Shown here piece after piece: positions 15,050 to 23,097 of a stretch of DNA of 23,161 bases. The translations under genes and the position numbers were made by a program. Below the pieces are notes generated by a model that was given only the letters and a program-made list of their open reading frames with translations, was not told where the DNA came from and searched no databases. The stretch covers positions 1 to 23,161 of the forward strand of contig JBEVLT010000105.1 of the NCBI GenBank assembly GCA_040509055.1, read 5' to 3'. The DNA is from JAJKIP01 sp040509055 (GTDB taxonomy: Bacteria > Bacteroidota > Bacteroidia > Chitinophagales > Chitinophagaceae). Position 1 is the stretch's first letter. The number at the start of each line of letters is the position of its first letter.

Positions 15050-18025
15050 TTAAAAGTCAAGTCCTACACCTACCAGGAATGTCCTGGGCCTCGGGTATTG
15101 GTTATTGTCGATACCTCCGTTGATCTCCGGATCCAGTCCTTTGTATTTCGTAATTACAAATACGTTTTGCACACCGGCGTTGAGGCGCAGGTTCATATTG
15201 CCCTTGATCTTACCGACGTTGTAACCCACGTTCAGGTAGTCCATCCGCAGGAAGGAAGCATTCTGAACATAGTAGTTGGACTGGTAGAAGTCGCCTACAC
15301 CCTGGAAGTTGGTGTTCAATACATCCGAGCTTTGATTGGACAGGTAAGAGGCAAACAGGAACTTGCTGATGGCGCCGTTGGTCGCTACGTTGTTGAACAG
15401 GTAGTTGCCAACGCTTGCCCGCAGGTTAAAGCCGCCGCTCCATTTCTTATACGTGAAATTGGTATTGAACCCGTAGAACATCTTGGGATTGCTGGACTTG
15501 AAAAGGTACAGGTCGCTGCTGTTGATAATACCGTCCCGGTTGAAGTCTTCGTACATGTTCTCGATCGGCTTGCCGGATTTGTCGTAGATCTGTTTGAACA
15601 CGAAGAATGATCCCCTTTCATATCCTACCGCATTGGCCATCACGCCGCCTAAGCCGCCGATGCCGGCAATCTGGTTAACATACTTGGGATCGTCGTTGAT
15701 CGTAAGCTTGGTGATCTTGTTCTTATTGTACGTAGCGTTGAAAGATACATCCCATACCAGGTCCTGCGACCTTACCGGCTGCAGGTTGATGCTGAATTCA
15801 ACACCCTTGTTTTCCATGGTTCCCACGTTGGCAATGATCGTATTGCTGAAGTTGGTAAAGGCCGGCTGCGTGATCTGGTTCAGCAGGTCCGTGGTTTTTT
15901 TGTAATAAAACTCGATGCTACCCGATACCCGGTTGTCGAAGAAACCATAATCGATGGCGGCATTGTACGTAGCGGTTTGCTCCCATTTCCTGTTCTCATA
16001 GTATCCGCCAGGTCTGTACATCTGGTAAAAGTTATTCCCGAACTGGTATTGCGCCCTGTCGTTGCTCAGGCCATAATAGGAAATATAATCATAGTTGCCG
16101 ATACCATCCTGCTGACCGGTTACCCCGTAGCTCAGGCGGAGCTTCAGGCTGGACAGTATTTTAGAGCTCTTCAGCGCATCCAGCTCATTCACGTTCCAGG
16201 CAATGGCTGCAGAGGGGAAATTGCCCCAGCGGGTGTTGGGTCCGAATTTCGAAGAACCGTCGCGGCGGAAAGAAGCCGTGATGAACAGCACATTGTTGAA
16301 CGAATAATTCACGCGGCCCAGGAACGACACGAGTTTGTTCCGGGGTTTATCAAACGGGAACTGGGGATACGAAGTAACCGCCGTATCATACGCATACGAT
16401 TTAAACCCGTAGTTGGTCGTTAGGTAATCCTGGTATTCCGTACCGGCCATCACTTCGATCCTGTTCTTTGCATTGATGCTCTTTATATAGTTCAGGTAAA
16501 AGTTGGCGTAGGAGTTACTGATATTGCTTTGGTAATGGCTTCTCCGGCCACCGTGCACCGTATTATCCGGCGAGGTGAAGGATTTGTAGGCCATGGCAGC
16601 ACTGTCGTCCACCACGATATCGCCGTGGCCCTTGGAATAATCATATCCCAGGTTGGCGATAGCATGCAGGTCGGGGAAGAAATGCAGTTTGTAATCGATC
16701 ACTGCGTTCGTGATCACCCGGGTGGCCTTGCCGATATCTGACTGCTGCAGCAGCAGGCCCAGCGGGTTTTTGGGAGACAGGGCCGCTAAACCCGTATTGG
16801 TGTTGGCAGGATCCAGCCTTTCCCAGTAACCGCCATAGCGGTCCTTGCCGGAATATACCGGTTGGGTGGGGTCAAACTGGTTGGCGCCCCATACAGCACC
16901 AGTATTGGCGAAACGGCTCCGGGTAAAGGACCCTTTCACATTGAGATCGATTTTCAGGTGGCCGTCAAACAGGAGCGGGCTGATGTTCAGGCTGGTGCTG
17001 ACACGCTGCAGGTTTGATGTTCTCAAAATACCATCCTGGTTCAGGTAGCCCACCGATAAACGGTACGGCACGTTCTTCAGCGAACCCGATACGCTCAGGT
17101 TGTTATCGGTCGTGATCGCTGTCTGGTAGATCACGTCCTGCCAGTCTGTATTTGCATTGCCCAGCAAAGCTATCTGATCGGGAGTGCCATGGGTATTCAC
17201 CAGCGTACGGAACTCACCAGGCGACAGGTTATCGAATTTCTTTGCCAGCACGCCTGCCGACAACTGCGTTACGAAAGAAAATTTCGGTTTGCCGCTTTGT
17301 CCTTTCTTGGTGGTGATGATGATCACACCATTGGAAGCGCGGCTGCCGTAAATGGCCGTGGCAGAAGCGTCTTTTAATATGGTAAACGACGCGATATCGT
17401 TGGGATTGATCAGGGCCAGTGCATTGGATACGCCGGCCACTCCGGAGTTGGACAGCGGCATACCGTCTACCACGATCAGCGGATCGTTGCTGGCATTCAG
17501 CGAAGCACCGCCGCGGATGCGGATCGTACTGCCTGAGCCGGGAGCACCGTCATTCGACGTAATGGACACACCAGCCACCTTGCCGCTGATCAGCTGCTCG
17601 GGGGTGGTGATGGCGCCTTTGTTGAAATCCTTGGCATTCACCGTAGTGACCGATCCGGTCAAATCCTTTTTCCGGGCGGTACCATAAGCGATCACGACAA
17701 TCTCCTCCAGGGAGGTATTGGTTGTTTCCAGCGCCACATCGATCGCCGATCGGCCGCCGATCGTTACTTCACGTGAAGTAAACCCTACGGAAGAAAAAAC
17801 CAGCGTGGTAACGGAAGCATTCACCGTCAGGCGATAGGTACCGTCAGGCCCGGTTTGCGTACCCGTAGTGCCTCCCTTGGGAGAAACGGTTACGCCTTCG
17901 ATGCCTGCACCGTCTTTTGAACCGGTGACAGTGCCGGTAATAACTCTGTCCTGGGAATGCGCCAAATGAGTGAGGAATAGCAGTGTACATACTACAGCTG
18001 CCCGGAGCAATTTTCTGCGCGACAT
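15050..18025 (-). CDS. SusC/RagA-family TonB-dependent outer-membrane transporter
   Basis: A 991-residue outer-membrane transporter. A signal peptide (1-24, ending LAHS) is followed by a carboxypeptidase-regulatory-like Ig domain (about 27-100; ITGTVTGSKDGAGIEGVTV, DGTYRLTVNA). A TonB-box-like and SusC signature region LEEIVVIAYGTARKKDLTGSV comes next in part (107-126), then a plug domain (about 115-245; IRIRGGASLNASNDPLIVVDG in part, LKDASATAIYGSRASNGVI in part). A long beta-barrel ends with aromatic Phe991 (FLVGVGLDF). SusC imports oligosaccharides using TonB-ExbBD energy. The start is the ATG at 18025; an in-frame TTG at 18031 adds two residues. There is no FecR/sigma pair and no hybrid two-component sensor nearby, so regulation more likely comes from the adjacent LacI-type repressor, whose operator lies 120 bases upstream of the start. 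Confidence 0.96.
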   Translation of the reverse strand: MSRRKLLRAAVVCTLLFLTHLAHSQDRVITGTVTGSKDGAGIEGVTVSPKGGTTGTQTGPDGTYRLTVNASVTTLVFSSVGFTSREVTIGGRSAIDVALETTNTSLEEIVVIAYGTARKKDLTGSVTTVNAKDFNKGAITTPEQLISGKVAGVSITSNDGAPGSGSTIRIRGGASLNASNDPLIVVDGMPLSNSGVAGVSNALALINPNDIASFTILKDASATAIYGSRASNGVIIITTKKGQSGKPKFSFVTQLSAGVLAKKFDNLSPGEFRTLVNTHGTPDQIALLGNANTDWQDVIYQTAITTDNNLSVSGSLKNVPYRLSVGYLNQDGILRTSNLQRVSTSLNISPLLFDGHLKIDLNVKGSFTRSRFANTGAVWGANQFDPTQPVYSGKDRYGGYWERLDPANTNTGLAALSPKNPLGLLLQQSDIGKATRVITNAVIDYKLHFFPDLHAIANLGYDYSKGHGDIVVDDSAAMAYKSFTSPDNTVHGGRRSHYQSNISNSYANFYLNYIKSINAKNRIEVMAGTEYQDYLTTNYGFKSYAYDTAVTSYPQFPFDKPRNKLVSFLGRVNYSFNNVLFITASFRRDGSSKFGPNTRWGNFPSAAIAWNVNELDALKSSKILSSLKLRLSYGVTGQQDGIGNYDYISYYGLSNDRAQYQFGNNFYQMYRPGGYYENRKWEQTATYNAAIDYGFFDNRVSGSIEFYYKKTTDLLNQITQPAFTNFSNTIIANVGTMENKGVEFSINLQPVRSQDLVWDVSFNATYNKNKITKLTINDDPKYVNQIAGIGGLGGVMANAVGYERGSFFVFKQIYDKSGKPIENMYEDFNRDGIINSSDLYLFKSSNPKMFYGFNTNFTYKKWSGGFNLRASVGNYLFNNVATNGAISKFLFASYLSNQSSDVLNTNFQGVGDFYQSNYYVQNASFLRMDYLNVGYNVGKIKGNMNLRLNAGVQNVFVITKYKGLDPEINGGIDNNQYPRPRTFLVGVGLDF

Positions 18026-18027
18026 AA

Positions 18028-18036
18028 GCAATCGTT
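18028..18036 (-). promoter_or_regulatory. Degenerate operator half next to the susC start codon
   Basis: On the minus strand AACGATTGC lies two bases before the susC ATG. It matches nine contiguous central bases of the LacI-type operator but lacks the outer TGTG/CACA arms. Its central CG is exactly 120 bp from that of the full operator at 18145-18162. It may be a weak second site or chance. Confidence 0.3.
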
Positions 18037-18140
18037 ATTAGTTAAGCAAACAATTTATAAATCCTAAATGTGTATCAGGAACACAATGTTAGTACAATTT
18101 TAACATCGAAAAAAAATATTTTCGTATATTCTTTTTCGCG

Positions 18141-18166
18141 GTTTTGTGCAATCGTTTACACAAAAC
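18141..18166. promoter_or_regulatory. Main LacI-type operator upstream of susC
   Basis: The core TGTGCAATCGTTTACACA (18145-18162) is an 18-bp pseudo-palindrome with the central CG expected for LacI-family operators. The symmetry extends outward to perfect 8-base arms GTTTTGTG/CACAAAAC, so 22 of 26 positions are symmetric. It sits between lacI (ends 18195) and susC (starts 18025). The 119-base interval 18026-18144 downstream is AT-rich and must hold the susC promoter, but I could not choose one convincing -33/-7 pair. Confidence 0.8.
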
Positions 18167-18194
18167 AGGTTGTGCCCGGGACGCGGCCGGCCTT

Positions 18195-19226
18195 TTATGT
18201 TCCGCCAAGCCTTACCGACGAATCCCTGCAAATTAATAGAGGCTCCAGCACTACTTTTTGCTGCCTGTGCCCGCCACTTTCTTTTTTACCGATCAGCTCC
18301 ACCAGCAGCTCGAGCGCCGACCGGCCCATCTGGATGGTCTGCTGGTCTACCGTAGACAGCCGGGGCGTAATGTGCTCGCCAAACAGCTCGTTGGCAAAGC
18401 CGATCACCCCTACCTGCTCCGGCATCCGGATGCCCTGTTCCTTCAGCGCGCTGATCACGCCCAGCGCCGTAAAATCTTCTGCCGCGAAAATGGCGTCCGG
18501 CTTGTTGCCCTGCGCCAGCAGGAACCGTGCGCCCTCCCTGCCCGAATCGATGGAAACATTGCCGTGATAGATCAGCGAGGGATCTGGTTTTATTTTATGG
18601 GCCTGCAGGGCGCCGAGGTACCCCTTCAGCCGGTCGTAAAAATTCTTCAGGTGCTGCGGACCGGCGATATGTGCAATCCGCCGGTAACCCTGTGCTATCA
18701 GGTGTTGCGTGGCCAGGAACGCTCCTTTGTAGTCGTCGATCACCACGGAGTCGATGCCCAGATCGTCGTTGGCCCTGTCGAAGAAAACGATCGGCACTCC
18801 CCTGGATTTGATCTGCTGCAGGTGCGAATAATCCATGGTGTCTTTGGCGATGGAAATAAGGATGCCGTCTACCCGGGCCGACAAAAAGCTTTCCAGGCCT
18901 TTCTCCTCGGATTCGCGGCTTTCATTGCTTTGGTACAGCAGTACATTATAGCCCTGCAGGTTGGCCACGCTTTCGATGCCATGCACCACCGAGCCGAAGA
19001 AGTTGATCTCGGCACTGGGAATGATGACGCCGATCAGGTGGGTTTTGCCCGATCGCAGGGAAGAAGCTACTTTGTTTCGTTTGTAATTCAGCCGGGAAGC
19101 GGCCTGCTGTACCGATCTTTTTGTCTCCTCGCTGATGCGCGGATGATTGTTCAATGCCCTCGATACCGTAGCAGGAGTCGTGTTGAGTTCTTTGGCTATA
19201 TCGGCTATCGTGGCCTTGTGGTGCAT
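18195..19226 (-). CDS. LacI-family transcriptional regulator
   Basis: A 343-residue DNA-binding regulator. The N-terminal helix-turn-helix (about 5-26: ATIADIAKELNTTPATVSRALN in part) and hinge helix region (about 45-60, NKVASSLRSGKTHLIGVIIP in part) are typical of LacI/GalR proteins. The rest (about 62-335) is a periplasmic-binding-protein-like effector domain with SAEINFFGSVVHGIE, VDGILISIA, VPIVFFDR, DDYKGAFLATQHLI, IAHIAG and PDAIFAAEDFTALGVI. Such proteins release or bind DNA on sugar binding; a galactan-derived sugar is a reasonable effector here but is not shown. The gene lies directly upstream of susC on the same strand, and matching operators occur before susC and against its own start codon, indicating autoregulation and local control. 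The ATG at 19226 gives the standard family N-terminus. Confidence 0.95.
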   Translation of the reverse strand: MHHKATIADIAKELNTTPATVSRALNNHPRISEETKRSVQQAASRLNYKRNKVASSLRSGKTHLIGVIIPSAEINFFGSVVHGIESVANLQGYNVLLYQSNESRESEEKGLESFLSARVDGILISIAKDTMDYSHLQQIKSRGVPIVFFDRANDDLGIDSVVIDDYKGAFLATQHLIAQGYRRIAHIAGPQHLKNFYDRLKGYLGALQAHKIKPDPSLIYHGNVSIDSGREGARFLLAQGNKPDAIFAAEDFTALGVISALKEQGIRMPEQVGVIGFANELFGEHITPRLSTVDQQTIQMGRSALELLVELIGKKESGGHRQQKVVLEPLLICRDSSVRLGGT

Positions 19227-19244
19227 TGCGCAATCGTTTACACA
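19227..19244. promoter_or_regulatory. LacI-type operator at the lacI start (autoregulatory)
   Basis: TGCGCAATCGTTTACACA matches the susC-upstream operator at 17 of 18 positions (T to C at position 3). It directly abuts the ATG at 19226 and overlaps the predicted -7 element by four bases, so a bound repressor would block initiation of its own gene. Confidence 0.75.
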
Positions 19245-19274
19245 AGTATGCAGCGTTTAATAAACTGCTCCAAA
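19241..19274 (-). promoter_or_regulatory. Predicted lacI promoter (Bacteroidota type)
   Basis: On the minus strand TTTG (19274-19271) is followed after 22 bases by TACTTGTG (19248-19241), matching the Bacteroidota -33 TTTG and -7 TAnnTTTG consensus at 7 of 8 bases in the -7. The leader would be only about ten bases. This was found by eye only. Confidence 0.45.
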
Positions 19275-19302
19275 AAAAGTTTGTCCTGCTTTTTTAGGTA
19301 TA

Positions 19303-20043
19303 TTAAACCAGCGATGCCGCGCTTTTCTCGGGCGCCGGTTTCTGCCGGGTTGTCTTTTTACGGAACTCGGGTTTCAGCTTGTACAGCTTGCCCGGGCGGT
19401 GCGGCACATCTTCTTCCATCTCGTTCAGGTCCACCAGCCAGTCCTTGATGGCTATTTTCTTGCGGAAGTTGCGGCGGTCAAGGTCCACGGACAGGATGGC
19501 TTCATAAAGCTCCTGCAGTTCGCGCAGCGAAAATTTTTCCGGCAGCAGGTTGAAGACCACCGGGTGTTCCATCGCCTGTTCGCGCAGCCGGTTCAGGCAG
19601 GTATCCAGGATGGCTTTGTGGTCGAAGGCCAGTCGTTTGATGCCTTTCACCGGGTGCCAGTGCAGGTCGTTGTTGTTCAGCCGCAGGTTATGGTGCTTCA
19701 CGTCGATCAGAGAGTAATAGGCCGTGGTGATCACGCGGCCAGAGGGGTGGCGGTTGGTGCTGCCAAATGTATGCACCTGCTCCAGGTACACATCTTCCAT
19801 ACCGGTGCGTTCGCGCAGGATACGGTACGAGGCGGCGTCGAGGTCTTCATCGATGCGCACCAGGTCGCCCAGCAGCGAATACAGGCCTGAAAATTCCTCC
19901 AGGTCGGATTTGATCAGGAGCACGTTCAGCTCTTTGTTATCGTAAGCGAAGATGACACAGTCCACCGAAATGGCGATATTGAAGTAATCGAGGTGGCTGA
20001 TCTTTTCAAGCTCTGCGGTCTTGAGCGCCTGCGGCTTTGCCAT
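19303..20043 (-). CDS. Nudix-related transcriptional regulator (NrtR/AraR-like)
   Basis: A 246-residue protein with an N-terminal Nudix-fold domain (about 18-150; AISVDCVIFAYDNKELNVLLI in part) and a C-terminal winged-helix domain (about 160-225; FSLRELQELYEAILSVDLDRRNFRKKI in part). Its tail is Lys/Pro-rich. The Nudix box is degenerate: around 59-82 the RE.x.EE.G catalytic core reads RILRERTGM, losing a key glutamate. The domain therefore probably binds a ligand rather than hydrolysing one, as in NrtR-type regulators; in Bacteroides, AraR of this family controls arabinose genes. The gene starts 17 bases after the amylase stop, so the two are likely cotranscribed. It ends 76 bases before lacI. 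Its regulon could be the amylase or other sugar genes, and the effector is unknown. Confidence 0.85.
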   Translation of the reverse strand: MAKPQALKTAELEKISHLDYFNIAISVDCVIFAYDNKELNVLLIKSDLEEFSGLYSLLGDLVRIDEDLDAASYRILRERTGMEDVYLEQVHTFGSTNRHPSGRVITTAYYSLIDVKHHNLRLNNNDLHWHPVKGIKRLAFDHKAILDTCLNRLREQAMEHPVVFNLLPEKFSLRELQELYEAILSVDLDRRNFRKKIAIKDWLVDLNEMEEDVPHRPGKLYKLKPEFRKKTTRQKPAPEKSAASLV

Positions 20044-20060
20044 AGTAATATCGGGTGTAG

Positions 20061-22952
20061 CTATTGAACCACTGTTTTTAATGAACGAAATTGGTTTTTC
20101 GACTGGACTTTCAACAGGTAGGTTCCACCCGGCAAATTATTGATTTTATTCAACAACGGGATGAAATGAATACCCCTGGCCAGGGTACCGGAAAAAACGG
20201 AACCGACCTGCATACCGGTCATGTTATACAGCATGATCTGCACCTTGCCGGTTTCAGGCACATTCACTTCCACCACGCTGCTGCGGGTAGCCGGATTGGG
20301 ATACACCGCCGCTTCCAGCGTAGGCAGCGGGGCGTTGATATCGAATACGGCAGTTGGCGCCACATTGCCCAGGTTTTTGCTCAGGTACACATGGTATTCG
20401 CCCGCTTGCAGGGGGATGGTCTGTGCTACCCCTGTAGCGCCGATGGTCTCGCCTGTCAGGTAATCGTACCAGGTACCGGCCGTGGGGAAACTGACCGACG
20501 CACTGGAAGCGGTGACACCAAAATTGGCCACGATCAGGGCGCCGAGCGTGGGTTCGCTGATCTTGAAATATTTCACCGCATTCACCAGGTCGTAGGTAAA
20601 GCTGGTGCTGTTGAAGAGCGCCGGCTGGCTGGTGCGCAGCCTGATCAGGGAAGCAGTAATGTTATACAGGCGTTTTCTTTTCGTGTCCTGCATGTGTTGC
20701 CAGCGCGGTTCCTTGCGCGATAGCTTGCAGCTTTCGTTGCCATAGGGCTGCGGTATGCTATTGTCCGTACAGGCAAAGATGGATTTATCATAACCGCGCT
20801 CGCCAAACTGCCAGATCATCTTGGGGCCGGGAATGGTCAGGAAAAGGCTGGTTGCCGCTTCCACCCTGCGCAGGGCGATGGAATCGTTCTTCGCATCGTA
20901 GCCGCTGGCACTATTGCCAAACGTAATGTTCTTGTACATCAGCCGTTCCTCGTCATGGCTTTCCATGTAGCCGACCAGGTAGGGATTGGTGAATCCCCTG
21001 TCGGCGCTGTTGTACACGACCGATGAAAAGTTCGACTTATTGGACTCGTTAAATCCCATCGTCGCCTCGTTGTACGCTACGTTCTCGCGCTTACCGCCCC
21101 AGAGCAGGAAGCCCATGCCCTGCAGCGTCTGCTCTTCGTTCTTTGCGGCCAGGTGCTCCAGGATGATATAGGTATTGGGAAAATATTTCCAGATCGTATC
21201 GGCATACGTTCGCAGGATGTCTACGCGTGTCTGGTCGTAGGCGCTGAACTGGCCATCGTCTGAAGAGGCTTTTTGCGTAAGCCCTTTGGTAAAGTCCATC
21301 CGGAAACCGTCCATGCGGTATTCACGCACCCAGAAGTCGAACATGCGTTTCCAGAAATATTTGGTGGCCGTGCTTTCGTGGTTGAAGTCGTTGCCAAATC
21401 CGAAAGCATGCGGCTGCACCGGGTTCAGCCAGGGATTATCCGGGGCCGGCCGGCTTTGCGCCGCATTCCAGTACAGCTGCGCCAGCGGCGACTGGTTGTA
21501 GCAATGGTTGGGTACCACGTCCATGATCACGGCAATCTGTTTGCTGTGGCAGGAATCGATGAACTCTTTCAGCTTGTTCTTGGTACCATAGTATTTATCC
21601 GGGGCAAAAGAGAACGAAGGATTGTAGCCCCAGCTATCGTTGCCTTCAAACTCGGTCACAGGCATCAGCTCCACGGCATTGATGCCGAGGCGTTGCAGGT
21701 AGCTCAGGGTATCGATCATCGTTTGCCAGCGATGTGCATCGGTAAAGTCGCGCAGCAGCACTTCGTAAATGATCAGGTTGCGCTTGTCGGGTCCTGTAAA
21801 ACCGGTGTTGCGCCAGGTATAGGCGGGCGCGGCGGTTTGCAGCAGGCTTACGATACCGGTTTGCCCGGCAGGATAGGAGCGCAGACCAGGGTATACGTCG
21901 GCCGTGATGCCGCCATCATTGTTCGGGTCCAGCACCTTTTCCGTGTAGGGATCGGCGATCTTCAGGGTGCCGTCCACGATATACTGGTAAGCATATTCAG
22001 TGCCTGGTGTCAGCCCGTTGATCTGCAGCCACCAGCGGTTGCCGTCAGGCGTTTTGTTCATCTGGAAGGTCGACTGTTCCGTCCAGTTATTACCGGGAAA
22101 CTCGCCGATCACCGACACGCGGTTTTTGCCGGGTGCATATAAGACCAATACCACCGAGGTATTGCCGGTAAGATAATTAATACCATCCTGTACGCCGGCC
22201 GGCAACGGCGCTACCGTTATTCCCCCGGACACAAAGAATTTGACCGAGTCTTTTTTCGTTACAGCCCCATCGATCGCTTCTACCATAATGGTGGTATTGC
22301 CACCGCTGGTCAGCGTCGGGTTGGCGGAAATGCTGGTGGCCGCTGCCGCGGTCTGGATCAGGTTGCCGTTCAGGTACAGGTTCAGCGTAGCCGGTTTATT
22401 GGCGATCGCCGTCAGGGCAATGTTATCGCCGATGGCCTTGGTGATCGGTTCCGGCTCGGGAATGTATTTGGGCTGGAAGGGTGGCACGGTAAACCGAACG
22501 GCCACGGTATTGTCGTACACCGGCACGTACATATCGCCACCGTCTGTATTGGCCTGCTTCAGGCTGCCGGTACCGTTGCGGAACAGGATCGCTATTTTAT
22601 AGATCGTTTCACCGGCCGGTACGAAGAAAAAGTTGCGGATATTATTGATGGTATAGCTGTACTTGTTATTGCCCAGCGAAGTGGCTTTGGCGGCTGCCGC
22701 CGTACTGCCCCAGGCAAAGGGTGCATACAGCCAGTTGGTCGGTCCCGAGCTGGCGCTGGTGATCAGGCCCACATGAACATACACATCGTTCGGGTCGGCA
22801 TAGTTATTCAGCCCCTGGTTGCCCTTGGTGGCATCCATGGTGATGGTGATATTGTCATTGTCTTTGGCAAAATCGGGTGTCCAGGTGAGCAGCTGGGCGT
22901 GCGCGAAAGAAGACGCGAAGGCAACAGCTATGACAAGCAGCAATCGTTTCAT
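20061..22952 (-). CDS. Secreted GH13 alpha-amylase-type enzyme with T9SS sorting domain
   Basis: A 963-residue secreted enzyme. A signal peptide (1-20, ending FAHAQ) is followed by a beta-rich N-terminal module (about 21-160), an Ig-like region (about 165-245) and a CBM48-like domain (about 255-355; VLVLYAPGKNRVSVIGEFPG in part). The GH13 barrel spans about 390-780, with DVVPNH (478-483), nucleophile Asp553 in GFRMDF, acid/base Glu599 in IILEH and Asp667 in ESHDEE, so the catalytic triad is complete. A C-terminal beta domain precedes a type IX secretion sorting domain (about 882-963; YPNPATRSS, GTYLLKV). It should act on alpha-glucans (starch, glycogen, pullulan); the subfamily is undetermined. 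I chose the ATG at 22952 because it begins the signal peptide; the in-frame start at 23030 adds 26 non-signal residues. Its enzymology is unrelated to galactan. Confidence 0.92.
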   Translation of the reverse strand: MKRLLLVIAVAFASSFAHAQLLTWTPDFAKDNDNITITMDATKGNQGLNNYADPNDVYVHVGLITSASSGPTNWLYAPFAWGSTAAAAKATSLGNNKYSYTINNIRNFFFVPAGETIYKIAILFRNGTGSLKQANTDGGDMYVPVYDNTVAVRFTVPPFQPKYIPEPEPITKAIGDNIALTAIANKPATLNLYLNGNLIQTAAAATSISANPTLTSGGNTTIMVEAIDGAVTKKDSVKFFVSGGITVAPLPAGVQDGINYLTGNTSVVLVLYAPGKNRVSVIGEFPGNNWTEQSTFQMNKTPDGNRWWLQINGLTPGTEYAYQYIVDGTLKIADPYTEKVLDPNNDGGITADVYPGLRSYPAGQTGIVSLLQTAAPAYTWRNTGFTGPDKRNLIIYEVLLRDFTDAHRWQTMIDTLSYLQRLGINAVELMPVTEFEGNDSWGYNPSFSFAPDKYYGTKNKLKEFIDSCHSKQIAVIMDVVPNHCYNQSPLAQLYWNAAQSRPAPDNPWLNPVQPHAFGFGNDFNHESTATKYFWKRMFDFWVREYRMDGFRMDFTKGLTQKASSDDGQFSAYDQTRVDILRTYADTIWKYFPNTYIILEHLAAKNEEQTLQGMGFLLWGGKRENVAYNEATMGFNESNKSNFSSVVYNSADRGFTNPYLVGYMESHDEERLMYKNITFGNSASGYDAKNDSIALRRVEAATSLFLTIPGPKMIWQFGERGYDKSIFACTDNSIPQPYGNESCKLSRKEPRWQHMQDTKRKRLYNITASLIRLRTSQPALFNSTSFTYDLVNAVKYFKISEPTLGALIVANFGVTASSASVSFPTAGTWYDYLTGETIGATGVAQTIPLQAGEYHVYLSKNLGNVAPTAVFDINAPLPTLEAAVYPNPATRSSVVEVNVPETGKVQIMLYNMTGMQVGSVFSGTLARGIHFIPLLNKINNLPGGTYLLKVQSKNQFRSLKTVVQ

Positions 22953-23085
22953 GAAGAATATTTTGAAATTTTGGAATTTCGGAGGCCTTTCAAAATCCTG
23001 TCGAAGATATACAATATGTACCTCCAACACATTATTTTTTCCGAAAAGGATTTTTGCGGCAAAATTTCAATCCGTTTTCCGGTCC

Positions 23086-23093
23086 TACCTTTA
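23086..23093 (+). promoter_or_regulatory. Possible -7 element for the rightmost gene
   Basis: TACCTTTA matches the Bacteroidota -7 consensus TAnnTTTG at all but the last base and lies four bases before the ATG at 23098. No clear -33 TTTG is at the right distance. The 145-base gap between the divergent genes (22953-23097) shows nothing else firm. Confidence 0.25.
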
Positions 23094-23097
23094 CCTT

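Noticed and set aside
18258..19448. 396-codon open frame on the + strand opposite lacI
   Set aside because: It is a shadow of the LacI-family gene and runs through the operator and into the Nudix gene; no domain is recognisable.
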